Of a stretch of DNA of 64,000 bases, positions 62,042-64,000 are shown piece after piece. Under the pieces are notes generated by a model. The model was given only the letters and a program-made list of their open reading frames with translations. It was not told where the DNA came from and made no database searches. Positions within the stretch are counted from its first letter, which is position 1, and every line of letters starts with the position of its first letter. Both the position numbers and the translations under genes were made by a program. Source of the stretch: Streptomyces sp. WZ-12 (GTDB lineage Bacteria > Actinomycetota > Actinomycetes > Streptomycetales > Streptomycetaceae); assembly GCF_028898845.1 (NCBI RefSeq), contig NZ_CP118574.1, forward strand, positions 8,419,001 through 8,483,000. The letters run 5' to 3'.

Positions 62042-63292
62042 TCACGGTGTGTCGGGCGTCGGCGTGCCGTGCTCCGGGTCGGGCGCGTCCATGTCGCGCC
62101 AGATCCGGAAGAGGAACGGGCAGACGCTGATGGCCAGGCAGACCCCGCCCAGGACGTACGCGGCGGCGGCCGGCCCCATGCCGTCGAGCAGCGCGCCGGC
62201 GAGCAGCAGGCCCAGCGGCATCGCCGCGTTGGCCGAGGCGCTGAAGGCGGCGAAGACCCGGCCGCGCAGGGCGAGTGGGACCCGGGCGTACTTCACCGCC
62301 GCGATCACCGGGTTCACCGGCCCGTTGGCGATCATGAACAGGGAGACCAGCGGCACCAGCAGCAGCGGGTGCGGATTGAGGGCGACGACCCCGTAGACCG
62401 GGGCGCCGGAGACCAGGAAGCAGACCGAGAAGGTGCGCCACCGTTGCCCGCCGCGGCTCAACCAGCCGTACAGCACGGTGCCCAGGATGCTGCCGCCGCT
62501 GGCCGCGCCGATCAACACGCCCACCAGGGTGCTGTTGTGCCACACCGACACCCCGTACGCCGGCAGCAGCACCGACAGCAGGCCGCTGGTCAGCGCGTTG
62601 ACCGCGGCACAGGCGGCGCCGAGGGCCAGCAGCAGCCGGTCCCGGCGGAACTGGACCGCGGTCTTGGCCAGTTCGCGCAGATAGCCGCGCGCCCCCGCGG
62701 CGGCAGCGCCCTCGCCGACCGGGGCACCAGTCACCAACAGGCCGACCAGCAGCGCCGACACGATCAGCGCGGTGCCGTCGGCGATCAGCACCGAGGTGGG
62801 CCCGACCAGCGCGATCAACACCCCGCCGAGCGGCGCGCCGAGCAGGTCCCCGGTGCGCAGCGCCGTCTCCTCGGCGCTGGTCGCGCGCTCGACCCGGATG
62901 CCGGTGGCGCCGATCACGGCGGGCAGCAGCACCTGCTTGGCACTGCGCGCGGGGGCCCGGCTCGCGCCGACCATGAAGACCAGCCCGACGAGCACCGGCA
63001 GCGACAGCACCCCCAGCGCGTCCGCCAGCGGGATCGCCAGCACCGCCAGACAAGTGCACAGGTCGGCCAGTACGCTGCCGCGCCGGGCCCCGTACCGGTC
63101 CACCAAAGGGCCCGCGCACAGCAGCGACAGCACCAGGCCGAGCGTCTCCGCGGCGGCGACCAGCCCGGTCTGGGTGCCGCTGCCCGTCCGGACCAGGACG
63201 AACCACGGCACCGCGATCAGCGTCATGGTGGCCCCGAGCGAGGACGCACCGCTCGCGACCACCAGCGCGGTCAGCGGCATGCTGCGGAACAC
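62042..63292 (-). CDS. MFS exporter
   Basis: A 416-residue 12-helix major facilitator of the DHA3/MFS_3 drug-efflux type. Segments include GLVLSLLCAGPLVDRYGARR (motif A-like), ADGTALIVSALLVGLL, NSTLVGVLIGAASGGSILGT and LRGRVFAAFSASANAAMPLG. The GTG start has GGGGGAG five bases upstream. It is the first gene of the leftward ligase cluster and would export the product or provide self-protection. Confidence 0.88.
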   Translation of the reverse strand: MFRSMPLTALVVASGASSLGATMTLIAVPWFVLVRTGSGTQTGLVAAAETLGLVLSLLCAGPLVDRYGARRGSVLADLCTCLAVLAIPLADALGVLSLPVLVGLVFMVGASRAPARSAKQVLLPAVIGATGIRVERATSAEETALRTGDLLGAPLGGVLIALVGPTSVLIADGTALIVSALLVGLLVTGAPVGEGAAAAGARGYLRELAKTAVQFRRDRLLLALGAACAAVNALTSGLLSVLLPAYGVSVWHNSTLVGVLIGAASGGSILGTVLYGWLSRGGQRWRTFSVCFLVSGAPVYGVVALNPHPLLLVPLVSLFMIANGPVNPVIAAVKYARVPLALRGRVFAAFSASANAAMPLGLLLAGALLDGMGPAAAAYVLGGVCLAISVCPFLFRIWRDMDAPDPEHGTPTPDTP

Positions 63293-63415
63293 CGGAACTC
63301 CCCCTGGAACGCCCCTCGTCGCAGCTCCCGCCGGACGGTGCTGTCGGGACTGCTAGCATCCTCGAACTGTTCATCGCGCGATAACCGGAACCCGTCACCG
63401 TGGAGCCGCCGCATC

Positions 63416-64000
<585 letters not shown>

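Overview
The window is high-GC actinobacterial chromosome, most probably Streptomyces or a close relative. Supporting signs are the codon use, frequent GTG starts, LAxTG sortase signals, a DUF4232 lipoprotein, a SMPI-type (I36) protease inhibitor, a beta/gamma-crystallin secreted protein, many small regulators with a divergent target gene, and several apparently leaderless genes. I see no rRNA, tRNA, CRISPR array, transposase or phage integrase. The gene content is accessory-rich and includes several decayed genes, as expected outside the conserved chromosome core.

Left edge (1-4.5 kb): a leftward operon of type II thioesterase, KAS III-like condensing enzyme, large heme-oxygenase-like di-iron oxidase and acyl-CoA dehydrogenase. 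It looks like the end of a biosynthetic cluster that continues beyond the window. A patatin-like lipase, a VOC protein and an LCP-family cell-wall ligase follow (5-7.6 kb). Next come two eroded genes, a PIG-L/Stealth composite and a SGNH hydrolase, then a PadR regulator divergent from a SnoaL-like protein, two alpha/beta hydrolases and an acetyltransferase (to 12.6 kb).

12.9-19.1 kb is the most unusual part: five proteins without signal peptides around one 416-bp divergent control region. They are an NHL propeller with a C-terminal beta-trefoil, a small Gln/Ser-rich acidic protein, a protein resembling aerolysin/ETX-MTX2 pore formers, a beta-trefoil-like protein and a ricin-type trefoil fused to a PVL-like VCBS propeller. 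I propose an undescribed cytosolic lectin plus pore-former cassette. 19.3-34.5 kb holds a methyltransferase, a GDSL hydrolase, a protease inhibitor, a YVTN propeller, a coiled-coil protein, TetR and FAD-monooxygenase fragments, an SDR with a divergent XRE regulator and a perfect operator-like palindrome, a GntP permease, an RDD protein, a membrane gene with an in-frame amber stop, a flavin monooxygenase and an MHS transporter.

35-41 kb encodes two small proteins and a 1517-residue CtpI/CtpH-like P-type ATPase with a DosR-like box upstream. 41-43 kb has an EgtD-like methyltransferase and a small P-loop kinase. 43-50.2 kb is a complete one-carbon operon, glyA-soxB-soxD-soxA-soxG, facing a GntR/FCD regulator; a sigma70-like promoter is followed immediately by a perfect 14-bp palindrome. 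It would oxidise sarcosine to glycine and interconvert glycine and serine.

50.3-59 kb encodes mainly exported proteins: a DUF4232 lipoprotein, a Tat/lipobox DyP peroxidase, a beta-helix lipoprotein, a membrane-anchored protein, an LAHTG sortase substrate and a crystallin-like protein. 59.2-64 kb is a compact leftward PaaK-like adenylase/ATP-grasp ligase pair with an MFS exporter, divergent from a GNAT acetyltransferase cut by the right edge.
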